Positions 9,094 to 17,917 of a stretch of 64,000 bases of DNA are shown piece after piece; within the stretch, counting starts at the first letter, position 1; each line of letters opens with the position of its first letter. Origin of the DNA: CAVQOB01 sp963714325 (GTDB taxonomy: Bacteria; Pseudomonadota; Alphaproteobacteria; Rhizobiales; Hyphomicrobiaceae); assembly GCA_963714325.1 (NCBI GenBank), contig CAVQOB010000007.1, forward strand, positions 1-64,000, given 5' to 3'. The notes beneath the pieces are model-generated. The model saw only the letters and a list, made by a program, of their open reading frames with translations, searched no databases and had not been told where the DNA came from. The position numbers and the translations under genes were made by a program.

Positions 9094-10119
9094 TTACTTC
9101 GCAGCCGCCTTTTTGGCTTCGGCTTCGAGTTCGGCGTAGGCCTTTACAGGGTCGATTCCCGCCTTCGCGACGGCATCAAACCAGCGCTTTTTGACGCCCT
9201 CAGTCGCTTTTTTCCATTCGCCGAGTTCAGCGTCCGTCAGCTTGACAACAGTAAATCCGGCCTTGGCGGCCAATTCTTTGCGGCCGCTGGCTTCATAGTC
9301 ACCCCAGGTCTTGCCGATGACGCCCGCCCATTGATTGCTGCAGTGGTCGTCCATCACTTTTTTCTGCCCCGCCGACATTTTGTCGTAGACCGCCTTGTTG
9401 AGCAGCACCGCGAAGCTCGTCGTGTAGAGGTTCATGTCGGTCGCGAAGTTGACGACCTTGTCGAGCCCGAACAGGATGTTGGATTTCCATGGTCCCATCA
9501 CCGCATCGACGACGCCGGACTCGAGGCCTGAGCGCATTTCCGGCGCCGCCAGATTGACGTTGACCGCGCCGATGTCTGTCAGCAGATCCGACGTCTGCGA
9601 GTTTGACGAGCGAACCTTCACGCCTTTGAGGTCGGCCGGCACACGAACCGCCTTCTTGGAGAAGAAACTACCCGGGTCATGCGCGAACCCAAAACAGAAC
9701 TTCACATCCTTCATTTCTTGGGCCGCATATTTGCGATACCAGGCGTCATAGGCGCGCGAGCCGGCATCACCGTCATTGTGCAGGAAGAACAGATTGCCGC
9801 CTTCCGCGATCGGCAGCCGTCCCGTCTGTATGCCCACCGAAATGAACGTCACCTCTGCGATCCCGTCGCGCGCCATGTCGTAGTGATCGGGCGCGCGGCC
9901 CAGCTGTTGCGCTGGAAACAGCTTGCCGGTGATCGATCCACCCGACGCCTTGCCGATGCTTTCGAGCCATTGATTGACCGCCGGGTGCATGCCGTGGCTT
10001 GGTGGTACCCAGCTCGAGAATTTGAGTTCGAACTTCTGCTCTTGCGCCGAGGCGCCACCCACCGCTAACCCGCAAGCGAACGCGGTCGCGGCAAAAGCCA
10101 GTCTGGAACGATTGAACAT
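9094..10119 (-). CDS. dctP: TRAP substrate-binding protein (DctP), copy 1
   Basis: 341 residues with a Sec signal peptide (MFNRSRLAFAATAFACG, cleavage expected after GGASA). The mature periplasmic domain belongs to the DctP family: SSWVPPSHGMHP at the N-terminal face, GKLFPAQQLG, and the helix region KVRSSNSQTSDLLTDIGAV that holds the conserved carboxylate-binding Arg. The start ATG at 10119 has GGAGG eight bases upstream; the longer open frame runs into the neighbour. It is very similar along its whole length to the adjacent 10151-11173 gene, from which it is separated by 31 bases. The two look like a tandem duplication sharing one DctQM pair. Confidence 0.95.
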   Translation of the reverse strand: MFNRSRLAFAATAFACGLAVGGASAQEQKFELKFSSWVPPSHGMHPAVNQWLESIGKASGGSITGKLFPAQQLGRAPDHYDMARDGIAEVTFISVGIQTGRLPIAEGGNLFFLHNDGDAGSRAYDAWYRKYAAQEMKDVKFCFGFAHDPGSFFSKKAVRVPADLKGVKVRSSNSQTSDLLTDIGAVNVNLAAPEMRSGLESGVVDAVMGPWKSNILFGLDKVVNFATDMNLYTTSFAVLLNKAVYDKMSAGQKKVMDDHCSNQWAGVIGKTWGDYEASGRKELAAKAGFTVVKLTDAELGEWKKATEGVKKRWFDAVAKAGIDPVKAYAELEAEAKKAAAK

Positions 10120-10150
10120 TGAAAGGTCCTCCGGATCGTATACTGCGCGA

Positions 10151-11173
10151 CTATTTGCCAGTCGCTTTTTTGATTTCGGCCTCGAGTTCGCCATAGGCCT
10201 TGTCGGGATCAAGGCCGGCCTTCTTGACGGCCTCGGACCAACGCTTCCTGACACCTTCGCCGGCCTTTTTCCATTCGCCAAGTTCCGCGTCGTTGAGCTT
10301 GACGACAGTGAACCCGGCCTTGGCAGAGAGTTCCTTGCGTCCAGCTGCTTCATAGTCGCCCCAGGTCTTGCCGACGATCCCAGCCCATTGGTTGGTGCAA
10401 TGCTCGTCGACGACCTTCTTCTGCCCCGCCGACATCTTGTCGTAGGTGCCCTTGTGCATGAGGATGGCGAAACTGGTGGCGTAGAGGTTCATGTCGGTAG
10501 CATGATTGACAGACTTGTCGATGCCGAACAGCAGGATCGATTTCCACGGGAACATGATCGCTTCGGCGACGCCGGATTCAAGTGCCGCACGCGCTTCCGG
10601 TGCTGAGACGCGAACATTGATGCCACCAAGATCGGTCAACAGGTCGGACGTCTGCGAGTTCGACGAGCGAACTTTCATGCCCTTGAGATCGGCCGGCACC
10701 TTCACCGGCTTCTTCGAGAAAATCGTCGCCGGATCATGGATGAAGCCGAAGCAATACTTGACGTCCTTCATCTCCTGGGCCGCATACCGGCGATACCAAG
10801 CATCGTAGGCGCGCGATCCGGTATCAGCGTCGTTGTAGAGGAACATAAGGTTCCCCCCTTCCGCGACCGGCAGCCGGCCCGGCTGATAGCCGACCGAGAC
10901 ATAGGTGAACTCCGCAATCCCGTCGCGCGCCATATCATAGTGGTCTTCGGCCTTGCCAAGCTGCTGCGCTGGGAACAGTTTGCCCGTGAGTGTCCCGCCC
11001 GACGCCTTGTTCATGCTCTCGAGCCATTGGTTGAGCGCCGGATGCATGCCATGGCTCGGCGGCACCCAGCTCGACAGCTTCAGATCGAACTTCTGGTCCT
11101 GGGCAAGGGCGGTCAGCGCCGACGCGGCCAACGCGGCGGCGGCGATCAGCACTGTTTTGGCGGTTGAGCTCAC
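10151..11173 (-). CDS. dctP: TRAP substrate-binding protein (DctP), copy 2
   Basis: 340 residues, paralogue of the downstream dctP. The signal peptide ends near LTALAQ. Shared motifs are SSWVPPSHGMHP, GKLFPAQQLG, VRSSNSQTSDLLTD and WAGIVGKTWGDYEA. The start is the GTG at 11173: a perfect AGGAGG lies six bases upstream, whereas the longer frame begins with a TTG at 11206 inside a terminator hairpin. Differences from copy 1 sit mostly in loops (GLESGVVDAVMGPW against ALESGVAEAIMFPW), so the two may differ in ligand range or affinity. First gene of the P-P-Q-M unit. Confidence 0.95.
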   Translation of the reverse strand: MSSTAKTVLIAAAALAASALTALAQDQKFDLKLSSWVPPSHGMHPALNQWLESMNKASGGTLTGKLFPAQQLGKAEDHYDMARDGIAEFTYVSVGYQPGRLPVAEGGNLMFLYNDADTGSRAYDAWYRRYAAQEMKDVKYCFGFIHDPATIFSKKPVKVPADLKGMKVRSSNSQTSDLLTDLGGINVRVSAPEARAALESGVAEAIMFPWKSILLFGIDKSVNHATDMNLYATSFAILMHKGTYDKMSAGQKKVVDEHCTNQWAGIVGKTWGDYEAAGRKELSAKAGFTVVKLNDAELGEWKKAGEGVRKRWSEAVKKAGLDPDKAYGELEAEIKKATGK

Positions 11174-11204
11174 TGGGGTCCTCCTGAACGTCTTTTTGAC
11201 AGCC

Positions 11205-11228
11205 AAAAGGCGGCCGATGCAGCCGCCT
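11205..11228 (-). terminator. Intrinsic terminator between the PhyH gene and the TRAP unit
   Basis: On the minus strand AGGCGGC, a 7-base loop and GCCGCCT are followed by TTTT. It lies 74 bases past the stop of the PhyH-type gene and 32 bases before the start of dctP copy 2, so it either ends the upstream transcript or attenuates read-through into the transporter genes. Confidence 0.7.
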
Positions 11229-11301
11229 CTTTCAGCATCCTATATCGAACGGCACCGCCGGTCCAAGTGCGCTTTACGTACAGACGGCCCGTGCTTGGCC
11301 G

Positions 11302-12105
11302 TCACTCCGCCGCCTGCTTTTTATACCGGCGTGCGTACTGCAACAGCGCATCGTCGGCCGTAGGTGTGATCGGCGTGAAATCCTGGTGTGCGATCCACTC
11401 GGCCCGCGTCGGCTTTCGAATATGGTTCGAGACCGCATTCAATGTCAGATAGACGATGCGGCGCGAGAACGGCGTGATGTTGCCGGCCGAACCATGCACC
11501 AGATTGCCGTGGAACATCAGCATCCCACCGGGCTTGCCGGTGGGCGCGACGATGCCGCCGTCAGCAACCAGTTTCTCGACGGTCGCATTGTCCAGCGTCC
11601 AGAGCGGATAGGCCGTCGTCGCCGTGTCGTGGCCGGCCTGCAGGTTGCCGTGCTGCTGCGAGCGCGGCACCAGCATCAAGGCGCCATTGTAGGGATAGAC
11701 CTCATCGAGAAACACCGAGATGTTCATCGCGCGGGGCTCCGGCATGCCGTCGTCGCGCAGCCATGTGCCGTAGTCCTGGTGCCACTGCCAGACGTCGCCG
11801 TCAAACTTGGCTTTCGCATTGATTTTATATTGGTGCATATAAACTTTTTCGCCGAACACCTGCTCGACCGGATTGATCATGCGGGGGTGCCGGCCGAGCA
11901 GTGAGAACGCCTCGTTGTAGGTGTGGGCCGCAAAGGCCGTCCGCGGCGCGCCGTTCTTTTCGCGCCAGATTTCCGGCCGATTGCTGCCGAGAACATGTGC
12001 CGATTCTTCTCTGAGGACAGCGATCTCTTCCGGGTTGAACAACTCCGGCAGAAACAGCCAGCCTTCGTCATGGAACTGCTTCATCTGTGCGTCGGTGAGT
12101 TTCAT
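11302..12105 (-). CDS. PhyH-type Fe(II)/2-oxoglutarate dioxygenase
   Basis: 267 residues, phytanoyl-CoA dioxygenase (PhyH) superfamily, enzymes that hydroxylate a substrate with O2 and 2-oxoglutarate. The iron-binding HxD is in WQWHQDYGTW near residue 115. The distal His is in MFHGNLVHGSAGN, and the 2-oxoglutarate Arg follows in FSRRIVYLT. The context DDGMPEPRAMN resembles ectoine hydroxylases and relatives, but no ectoine genes are near, so no substrate is claimed. The start ATG at 12105 has GGAG eight bases upstream. It lies 50 bases downstream of the GntR regulator on the same strand and may be its target. Confidence 0.88.
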   Translation of the reverse strand: MKLTDAQMKQFHDEGWLFLPELFNPEEIAVLREESAHVLGSNRPEIWREKNGAPRTAFAAHTYNEAFSLLGRHPRMINPVEQVFGEKVYMHQYKINAKAKFDGDVWQWHQDYGTWLRDDGMPEPRAMNISVFLDEVYPYNGALMLVPRSQQHGNLQAGHDTATTAYPLWTLDNATVEKLVADGGIVAPTGKPGGMLMFHGNLVHGSAGNITPFSRRIVYLTLNAVSNHIRKPTRAEWIAHQDFTPITPTADDALLQYARRYKKQAAE

Positions 12106-12155
12106 CGGGCGTCTCCTCTGTCGGGCTTGGGGTAGGTCATGCGTGTCTGCAATGG

Positions 12156-12845
12156 TCAGGCAACCGATAGACTGTGTTCCAGGCGCTGTGCGGTCTGTTC
12201 GCCGGCCATGGCCGCGTGCAGTCGCGCCAGCCGTCCGGCGGTATCGACCTGACCGGCAAGGACTGCCACCAGGATCGCCTGATGCTCGCCCCACACGCGC
12301 GCGCGCGCCGCATCTGTCGCCAGCACCAGCCGCATCGAACGCATGAAGTGTGGCCACTGCTCGGCAACGGTTTCGCTGATCGCTTGATTGCCCGACAGCC
12401 GATACAGCATCGAATGAAAGGCCACATCGGCGGCAATCCATTGGCGCATCGGGACACTGGCGCTGAGCGCTGCACCGCTGTCCAGAACGTGTTCGGCCTG
12501 TGACCGCTCGGCACGGGCGACCCGTCCGCTCGCGATCCTGCGCGCTGCACTTTCAGCCGCAATGCCATCGAGGGCTTCCCGGATTTGATAGAGGTCACGA
12601 ATCCGTCGCGCATCGAGGGGAGCAATCTGTAGGCCGCGCTTACCATGCTCAATGACGAGGCCGCGCCGCTTCAGAAGATGCAGTGCATGGCTGACCGGTT
12701 GGCGCGAAACACCCAGCAGTGCCGCCACCTTGTCCTGCGTGATCCGCGCCCCAGGTGCCAGCGCTCCCTCGATGATCGCCTCCAACAAGCGATCATGCAC
12801 CTGATCAATCAGATTCGGAGCCAACTGCAGCTGCGGCATGGACAT
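12156..12845 (-). CDS. GntR-family transcriptional regulator, FCD (FadR) subgroup
   Basis: 229 residues. An N-terminal winged helix-turn-helix spans about residues 8-75 (LLEAIIEGALAPGARITQDKVAALLGVSRQPVSHAL; contiguous pieces are typical GntR). A C-terminal all-helical FCD ligand domain follows from about 85, with the metal- or ligand-binding pattern D-x3-R near DLYQIREALDG and His residues in VAFHSMLYR and later. Such regulators usually repress transport and catabolic genes until a carboxylate ligand binds. A near-perfect 20-bp palindrome 51 bases upstream (12896-12915) is a likely autoregulatory site. Genes downstream (PhyH enzyme, TRAP transporter) are probable targets. Confidence 0.93.
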   Translation of the reverse strand: MSMPQLQLAPNLIDQVHDRLLEAIIEGALAPGARITQDKVAALLGVSRQPVSHALHLLKRRGLVIEHGKRGLQIAPLDARRIRDLYQIREALDGIAAESAARRIASGRVARAERSQAEHVLDSGAALSASVPMRQWIAADVAFHSMLYRLSGNQAISETVAEQWPHFMRSMRLVLATDAARARVWGEHQAILVAVLAGQVDTAGRLARLHAAMAGEQTAQRLEHSLSVA

Positions 12846-12895
12846 GAAGCGGACGCCCGGTCAGAGATCGGCAGTTGAAGCAACAACTCTTTTTA

Positions 12896-12915
12896 GCATT
12901 CCGAATTCCGAATGC
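12896..12915. promoter_or_regulatory. Palindromic candidate operator for the GntR-type regulator
   Basis: GCATTCCGAATTCCGAATGC is a 20-bp inverted repeat centred on GAATTC with a single mismatched pair. It sits 51 bases before the regulator start, in the divergent gap (12846-13142) that also faces the MotA-like gene, where a GntR dimer would block transcription. Assigning it to this regulator rests on position and symmetry only. Confidence 0.55.
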
Positions 12916-13142
12916 AATCACGAATTGCGCCCTTTGAGTACGAAGTGGGCGCAATCGGTGATCCTCAGACGAAAAAATCACGATGATTCCAGAATGCGTC
13001 GCGTCCTGACCCGTCCCGCCACAGTGTTGCAGTTTTTACCGGCATAACAGAAGGACTCGACATTGCCCGGTTTATACCGGTGAAGCCTTCGGTTAAGGTC
13101 CCGCAGGGACAAAAAGGCAACGGGGACAGGGCGTAACGCGTT

Positions 13143-14186
13143 ATGGCTCGAGCGAGACAAACAGATAACGGATCGGCGACGCTGCACCGCGCGCTGTCGA
13201 CGCCGCGCAAGGCGCTCGTCAATATGCTGTTATTCATTGCGCTGGTAGGTGCCATCGTCGCCGTTATCATTCCGCCGTTGCAGGCAGCCCTCCTCACGAA
13301 CCCCTTCCTCAACGGCCTGATCATCGCCGTGTTGCTGTTCGGGATTATCTATTGCTTCGGCCAAGTGCTGCGCCTTTACCCGGAAATACGTTGGGTTAAC
13401 GGCTTCCGCATTGCCGATCCCGGCCTCTCCGCAGCCGCTCGCCAACCAACACTTTTGGCACCTATGGCAACCATGCTGCGCGATCGCACTGGCGCCCTAT
13501 CGCTTTCCGCGACGTCGATGCGCTCGATCATGGACAGCATAGGCTCGCGGCTCGATGAAGCCCGCGATACCGGCCGATACTTGGTTGGCTTGCTCGTCTT
13601 CCTCGGCCTGCTCGGCACTTTCTGGGGGCTTCTCGACACCATTACGTCGGTCGGCAAGGCCATCAACGCGCTCGATACCAAGGCTTCCGACAGCGTCAGC
13701 GTCTTTGAGGAATTGAAAGCCGGCCTCGCAGCTCCCTTGCGCGGCATGGGTACCGCTTTTTCGTCATCCTTGCTCGGGCTGGCCGGCTCGCTGGTTCTTG
13801 GCTTCCTGGATTTGCAGGCAAGCCACGCCCACAGCCGTTTCTATAATGAACTCGAGGAATGGCTCTCCGGCATCACCGAATTGTCGCCGGCCGCCGCACC
13901 CTCCGGCGATCAGTTGAATCGTCAGCTCTACGCCGTACTTTACGATATGCAGCGCGTACTCGCAGACCTCTCGACCAAGATGGAAGCGACTGCGCACTTG
14001 CCGGCGCCCATCAATGGCGCTGGCGAAGAATTGGTCAAGGAACTTGCCAAAGGCGTCGATCAGTTAGTCCGCCAGATGCGCGCCGAACAGAAAGTAGTGC
14101 GCGAATGGGTCGACGAGCAGGCAGCCCAACAGTCGGAGGTCGCCTCCGTCCTGAAAAATCTGGCAACCAACATCGGCAACAAGTGA
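13143..14186 (+). CDS. MotA/TolQ/ExbB-like proton-channel protein
   Basis: 347 residues. Four hydrophobic spans near residues 25-47, 56-77, 143-165 and 203-228 and the TolQ/MotA core (YLVGLLVFLGLLGTFWG, then GMGTAFSSSLLGLAGSLVLG) mark it as the channel half of a proton-driven motor complex in the inner membrane. The last 100 residues are a helical cytoplasmic tail (MRAEQKVVREWVDEQ). The next gene, 10 bases downstream, encodes the matching MotB/OmpA-like partner. Neither has the flagellar context, so this is not MotA proper. The role could be an energised envelope machine of unknown purpose. The start ATG at 13143 has no clear ribosome site. Confidence 0.85.
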   Translation: MARARQTDNGSATLHRALSTPRKALVNMLLFIALVGAIVAVIIPPLQAALLTNPFLNGLIIAVLLFGIIYCFGQVLRLYPEIRWVNGFRIADPGLSAAARQPTLLAPMATMLRDRTGALSLSATSMRSIMDSIGSRLDEARDTGRYLVGLLVFLGLLGTFWGLLDTITSVGKAINALDTKASDSVSVFEELKAGLAAPLRGMGTAFSSSLLGLAGSLVLGFLDLQASHAHSRFYNELEEWLSGITELSPAAAPSGDQLNRQLYAVLYDMQRVLADLSTKMEATAHLPAPINGAGEELVKELAKGVDQLVRQMRAEQKVVREWVDEQAAQQSEVASVLKNLATNIGNK

Positions 14187-14196
14187 GTCAACGCTG

Positions 14197-15225
14197 ATGG
14201 CACGCGGACGCGGCAGAAAACGCGAGAGCTACGGCGAGTTTTGGCCGGGCTACGTCGACGTGTTGTCGACGCTGCTGCTGGTCGTCACGTTCCTGATGTC
14301 GATCTTCATGATCGCACAGTTCTTCGTCGCCCAGGAGAGTAGCAGCAAGGACAATGCGCTGCGCCGCCTCACCCGCCAGATCTCGGAACTGACCAGCCTG
14401 CTCAGTCTCGAAAAGGGCAAAGCTAAAACCGGTGAAGATGAACTGGCCACCCTGCAGGCGTCACTCGCATCCTTGCGCGCCGAGAATACCCGCCTGTCCA
14501 GTTCGGCCGGACTCGGCGATGATAAGATCAACAGCGCCAACGCCCGTGTCGCCGCTCTCACCAAGGACCTCGACGACCAGAAGAACCTCTCCAGCGAAGC
14601 GCTTTCAAAGGTCGACCTTCTCAATCAGCAGCTGGCAGCCCTTCGCCGCCAGATGGCCGCGATCCAGGATGCCCTCGCCGCTGCCGAAGCTAAGGACAAG
14701 GAAAGCCAGGGCCGCATCACCGATCTCGGCGCCCGCCTGAATGTCGTGCTCGCCAAGCAGGTCCAGGAATTGCAGCGCTATCGTTCTGATTTCTTCGGCC
14801 GGCTGCGCGAACTTCTGAAGGATCGCCGCGACATCCGCGTCGTCGGCGATCGCTTCGTGTTCCAGTCTGAGGTGCTCTTTCCCTCCGGACAGGCACTGAT
14901 GACTCCAGAAGGTCTCGCGGCCATCGATCAGCTCGCCGCGGCAATCGTCGAATTGGAGCGCTCGATTCCCCGCGAGATCGATTGGTCACTGCAGGTCGAC
15001 GGTCACACCGACGCGCGCCCCATCGCCAGCGCGCAGTTTCCCTCAAACTGGGAACTCTCCAGTGCTCGCGCCACTTCGGTCGTCAAATATCTGATCGCCC
15101 GTGGCGTGCCGGCCCGTCGTCTCGTTGCCGCCGGCTACGGCGAGTTCCAACCGCTCGAGGACGGAGCCGCCGAGGAAACGCTCCGCCGCAACCGCCGCAT
15201 CGAACTGAAGCTGACCAACCGGTGA
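14197..15225 (+). CDS. MotB/OmpA-like peptidoglycan-binding partner with long coiled coil
   Basis: 342 residues. A single N-terminal membrane span lies around residues 22-46 (YVDVLSTLLLVVTFLMS, carrying the Asp expected to conduct protons in MotB relatives). A long coiled coil spans about 50-190, rich in A/Q/L/E with phased leucines. A C-terminal OmpA domain spans about 220-340 with VDGHTDARPI and LRRNRRIELKL, the peptidoglycan-binding Asp and Arg. The coiled coil is much longer than in flagellar MotB and could span more of the periplasm. It follows the MotA-like gene by 10 bases and is presumably translated with it. Confidence 0.88.
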   Translation: MARGRGRKRESYGEFWPGYVDVLSTLLLVVTFLMSIFMIAQFFVAQESSSKDNALRRLTRQISELTSLLSLEKGKAKTGEDELATLQASLASLRAENTRLSSSAGLGDDKINSANARVAALTKDLDDQKNLSSEALSKVDLLNQQLAALRRQMAAIQDALAAAEAKDKESQGRITDLGARLNVVLAKQVQELQRYRSDFFGRLRELLKDRRDIRVVGDRFVFQSEVLFPSGQALMTPEGLAAIDQLAAAIVELERSIPREIDWSLQVDGHTDARPIASAQFPSNWELSSARATSVVKYLIARGVPARRLVAAGYGEFQPLEDGAAEETLRRNRRIELKLTNR

Positions 15226-15343
15226 CGGCGAGGCCAGCACTGATCCATCAGTCCGTGAAAACGGTGAGCCATTCTTGGTCGGTATTAAACATGGCGCAAG
15301 GCTGAATGGGTGCCGTGCCGAGATCGCCACCACGTTCCATCAC

Positions 15344-16653
15344 TCACAGCTTCGCCCGCTTGTCGACGACGCGGCGGGCTTTGCCTTGGCTGCGTTCGAC
15401 GCCGCCGGGCTCGGTGACGGTCACCGTCGCTGTTGAGCCGATGTTGTGCTTGATCAGGCCAGCGAGCTTCGCTGAAGCCGCAGCCCTCGATTCGGCGCTG
15501 GCCGCATTGATCGCCGCCTCGACCAGCACTTCCATCTCATCGAGGCGGTTGTCGCGCGTCAGCACCACTTGATAGTGCGCGGATAGTCCTTTGATCTTGA
15601 GGATCTGCTCCTCGATCTGCGATGGGAACACGTTGACGCCGCGCACGATCATCATGTCGTCGCTGCGGCCGGTGACTTTTTCCATGCGCCGCATCGTCCG
15701 TGCGGTGCCAGGCAATAAGCGCGTGAGATCGCGGGTGCGATAGCGGATCACCGGCATGCCTGACTTGGTGATGGTGGTGAACACCAATTCGCCCTTCTCC
15801 CCATCGGGGAGAACCTGACCGGTCACCGGATCAATGATTTCGGGGTAGAAATGATCCTCCCAGACGTGCAGGCCGTCCTTGGTCTCCACGCACTCGTTGG
15901 CGACTCCGGGACCACCGACTTCAGAGAGGCCATAGATGTCGACGGCGTGCATGTCGAACGCCGCCTCGATCTCGGCCCGCATAGCATTGGTCCAGGGCTC
16001 AGCGCCGAAGATGCCGACCTTCAGCGAGGATTGACGGGGATCGAGACCTTGCCGGCGGAATTCATCAAGGATCGAAAGCATGTACGACGGTGTCACAGTG
16101 ATGATGTCCGGCTTGAAATCATTGATCAGCTGCACCTGTCGCTCGGTCATGCCGCCTGAGATGGGCGTCACCGAGACGCCCAGTTTTTCTGCGCCATAGT
16201 GCAGCCCGAGTCCCCCGTGAACAGACCATAGCCATAGGCGTTATGCAGCATCATGCCGCGCTTGGCGCCGGCCGCACGCATACTGCGCGCGACGACTTGC
16301 GCCCAGATGTCGACGTCCCGCGCGGTATACCCGACGACAGTTGGCTTGCCGGTGGTCCCCGACGAGGCATGAATGCGCGCAATCTCCTCGCGCGGCACGG
16401 CAAACATCCCGAACGGATAATTGGCGCGCAGATCGCCTTTTGTCGTGAAGGGAAACTTGGCGAGGTCGCCGAGCGATTTCAGGTCATCAGGATGCACGCT
16501 CGCCGCATCGAACGCCTTCCAGTAATGCGGCACATTATCGTAGACGTGGCGCACAACCCACTGCAACCGCTTCAGCTGCACCGCCGCGATCTCATCACGC
16601 GAAGCAATTTCGATCGGCTCGAGGCTGTCGCGGGTGGGTGTCAAATCGTCCAT
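15344..16653 (-). pseudogene. paaK: Phenylacetate-CoA ligase gene with one frameshift
   Basis: Adenylate-forming ligase that converts phenylacetate to phenylacetyl-CoA. The first part (16653 down to about 16215) reads from EPIEIASRDE through the ATP-binding ARIHASSGTTGKPTVVGY to AYGYGLFTG, then runs into DSGCTMAQ and stops at 16168. The rest continues in another frame as LGLHYGAEKLGVSVTPISGG to the C-terminus at 15344 (…SQGKARRVVDKRAKL), including GLSEVGGPG and YRTRDLTRLLPG. One missing G in the five-base run at 16212-16216 restores a normal enzyme of about 436 residues. It may be a real mutation or a sequence error; everything else is well conserved. The start ATG at 16653 follows the YkgJ stop by 23 bases. 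Confidence 0.9.
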
Positions 16654-16676
16654 GCAGGGTCCCCAATCGTCAGGCT

Positions 16677-17474
16677 TCAAATGATGGCGGCCAGCTCCAA
16701 CGCCGCCGCCGTCACGTTGCGCTCAAATGCGGCCGGTCGCGGGTCACGCCGCACGCCGGCAAAAATATCCTCGCCAGCAAGCCACGCCACCTCCGCGTCG
16801 GGGCGCATCAGTGTCACTTCGAGTGCGGCTGAGAGCTCATAACTATGCCAAACCAGATTCTGCGCCTGCAGCGCGATGCTGAGTGAAAATAGCGCGGCAC
16901 TCGACGCTACGTCGTTGATGCGGGGTGACGTCCATCCGGTCGTGCCACCGTTGAACACCGCGACGCAGTCATCGACCGCTGTCGCCGCGGTCTTGCGGCA
17001 CACGGACGGCCGCGCGGCGTAGACCGAGCAGAGGCTATCAACCAGCAATGCACAGGGCAATTTCCGGCCGCGGCGATTCTCGTGCGATCGGCCGGACGTC
17101 ACCTGAAGTCGCTGAACAAGCGCGGAGCGCCGCTGTTCGAATGCGGGATCGGCAAGCAACGCCCGCGCAATACGAAATACCTCCGGCGCCATCGCGGAAA
17201 CATAGGTATGGCAGCAGTAGGCACAGCCCTTGGCGCAGGCGACGGCAACCTTCTCGGGTGCTCGGCGCTGCGCGGTATCATTGACCCGGTGCACCAGCTC
17301 CGCCGCATCGGATGCGCGCTTGGTACTGTCAGTCTCGGCCAGTACATCCTGGATCACCGCGGCCAATCCGAGGAGCTGCTCGTGTTGCGGCTCAAGCGGC
17401 AGCCCATTGCGCAGGACGGCATCTCCTGCCTTGCGTAGAACTCGGCTCCACTGACGTTGCGCTTGTCGTGTCAT
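16677..17474 (-). CDS. YkgJ-family cysteine-cluster protein
   Basis: 265 residues. The cysteine pattern CAKGCAYCCHTYV near residue 85 and later LLVDSLCSVYAARPSVCRK match the YkgJ/CxxCxxCC family, thought to bind zinc or an iron-sulfur cluster; function unproven. It is chained into the paa operon: its ATG overlaps the paaI stop as ATGA (17471-17474). It precedes paaK, so it is presumably translated with phenylacetate genes. The N-terminal 80 residues are helical with no recognised domain. A role in maturing a metal enzyme of the pathway would be a guess. Confidence 0.8.
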   Translation of the reverse strand: MTRQAQRQWSRVLRKAGDAVLRNGLPLEPQHEQLLGLAAVIQDVLAETDSTKRASDAAELVHRVNDTAQRRAPEKVAVACAKGCAYCCHTYVSAMAPEVFRIARALLADPAFEQRRSALVQRLQVTSGRSHENRRGRKLPCALLVDSLCSVYAARPSVCRKTAATAVDDCVAVFNGGTTGWTSPRINDVASSAALFSLSIALQAQNLVWHSYELSAALEVTLMRPDAEVAWLAGEDIFAGVRRDPRPAAFERNVTAAALELAAII

Positions 17475-17917
17475 GCGCTTGTTCCATCGCCCAGCAACGT
17501 GCCGGAGATGGCGCGACTATGGCCTCGAAACTCGGCGATCGTCGCGCCACTGGCGTCGGTCACGGTGACATCGTAGATGCCGCTGCGGTCGGCGCGATGG
17601 CGTTCGCGCGCCTCGGCTCTCAGTCGCATGCCGAGTTTCCCTGGAGCAACGTAGCTGATCTGGCAGTGCTGCGCGACGTGGCGTTGATTGCGGGAGTTGC
17701 AGGCGAACGCAAACGCGCTGTCAGCGAGCGTGAAGATGAACCCCCCGTGCGCGTTGCCGTGGCCGTTGACCATCGCCTCGGTGATCGTCATCGACAACAC
17801 CGCAACGCCTGGCGAAACGGCGTCGACGACCATGCCGAGCCCCTGCGAGGCGCGATCTTCGACCCACAAGGCCGCGGTTGATTGCCGGGCGATCTCGTCA
17901 GCACTAAGCGCCATCAT
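17471..17917 (-). CDS. paaI: PaaI-type hotdog thioesterase
   Basis: 148 residues, one hotdog fold. The motif NGHGNAHGGFIFTLADSAFAFACN contains the HGG loop and the catalytic Asp of the PaaI group (quoted pieces: NGHGNAHGG, TLADSAFA). PaaI hydrolyses stalled hydroxyphenylacetyl-CoA intermediates, freeing CoA. Its start overlaps the paaG stop as ATGA (17914-17917) and its own stop overlaps the YkgJ start the same way, so the order paaG-paaI-ykgJ-paaK is translationally coupled. A second Met immediately follows the first. Confidence 0.92.
   Translation of the reverse strand: MMALSADEIARQSTAALWVEDRASQGLGMVVDAVSPGVAVLSMTITEAMVNGHGNAHGGFIFTLADSAFAFACNSRNQRHVAQHCQISYVAPGKLGMRLRAEARERHRADRSGIYDVTVTDASGATIAEFRGHSRAISGTLLGDGTSA

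Noticed and set aside
13143..15225. Zorya-type anti-phage system from the MotA/MotB-like pair
   Set aside because: Zorya needs zorC with zorD or zorE-type nucleases beside the pair; here the next genes are a paa operon. The MotB-like protein has a long coiled coil and the MotA-like one lacks the long tail of ZorA.
16168..16680. Separate 170-residue ligase-like gene starting at 16680
   Set aside because: It is the N-terminal half of paaK; the codon at 16680 is TTG and the fusion to 15344-16171 is obvious across the G run.
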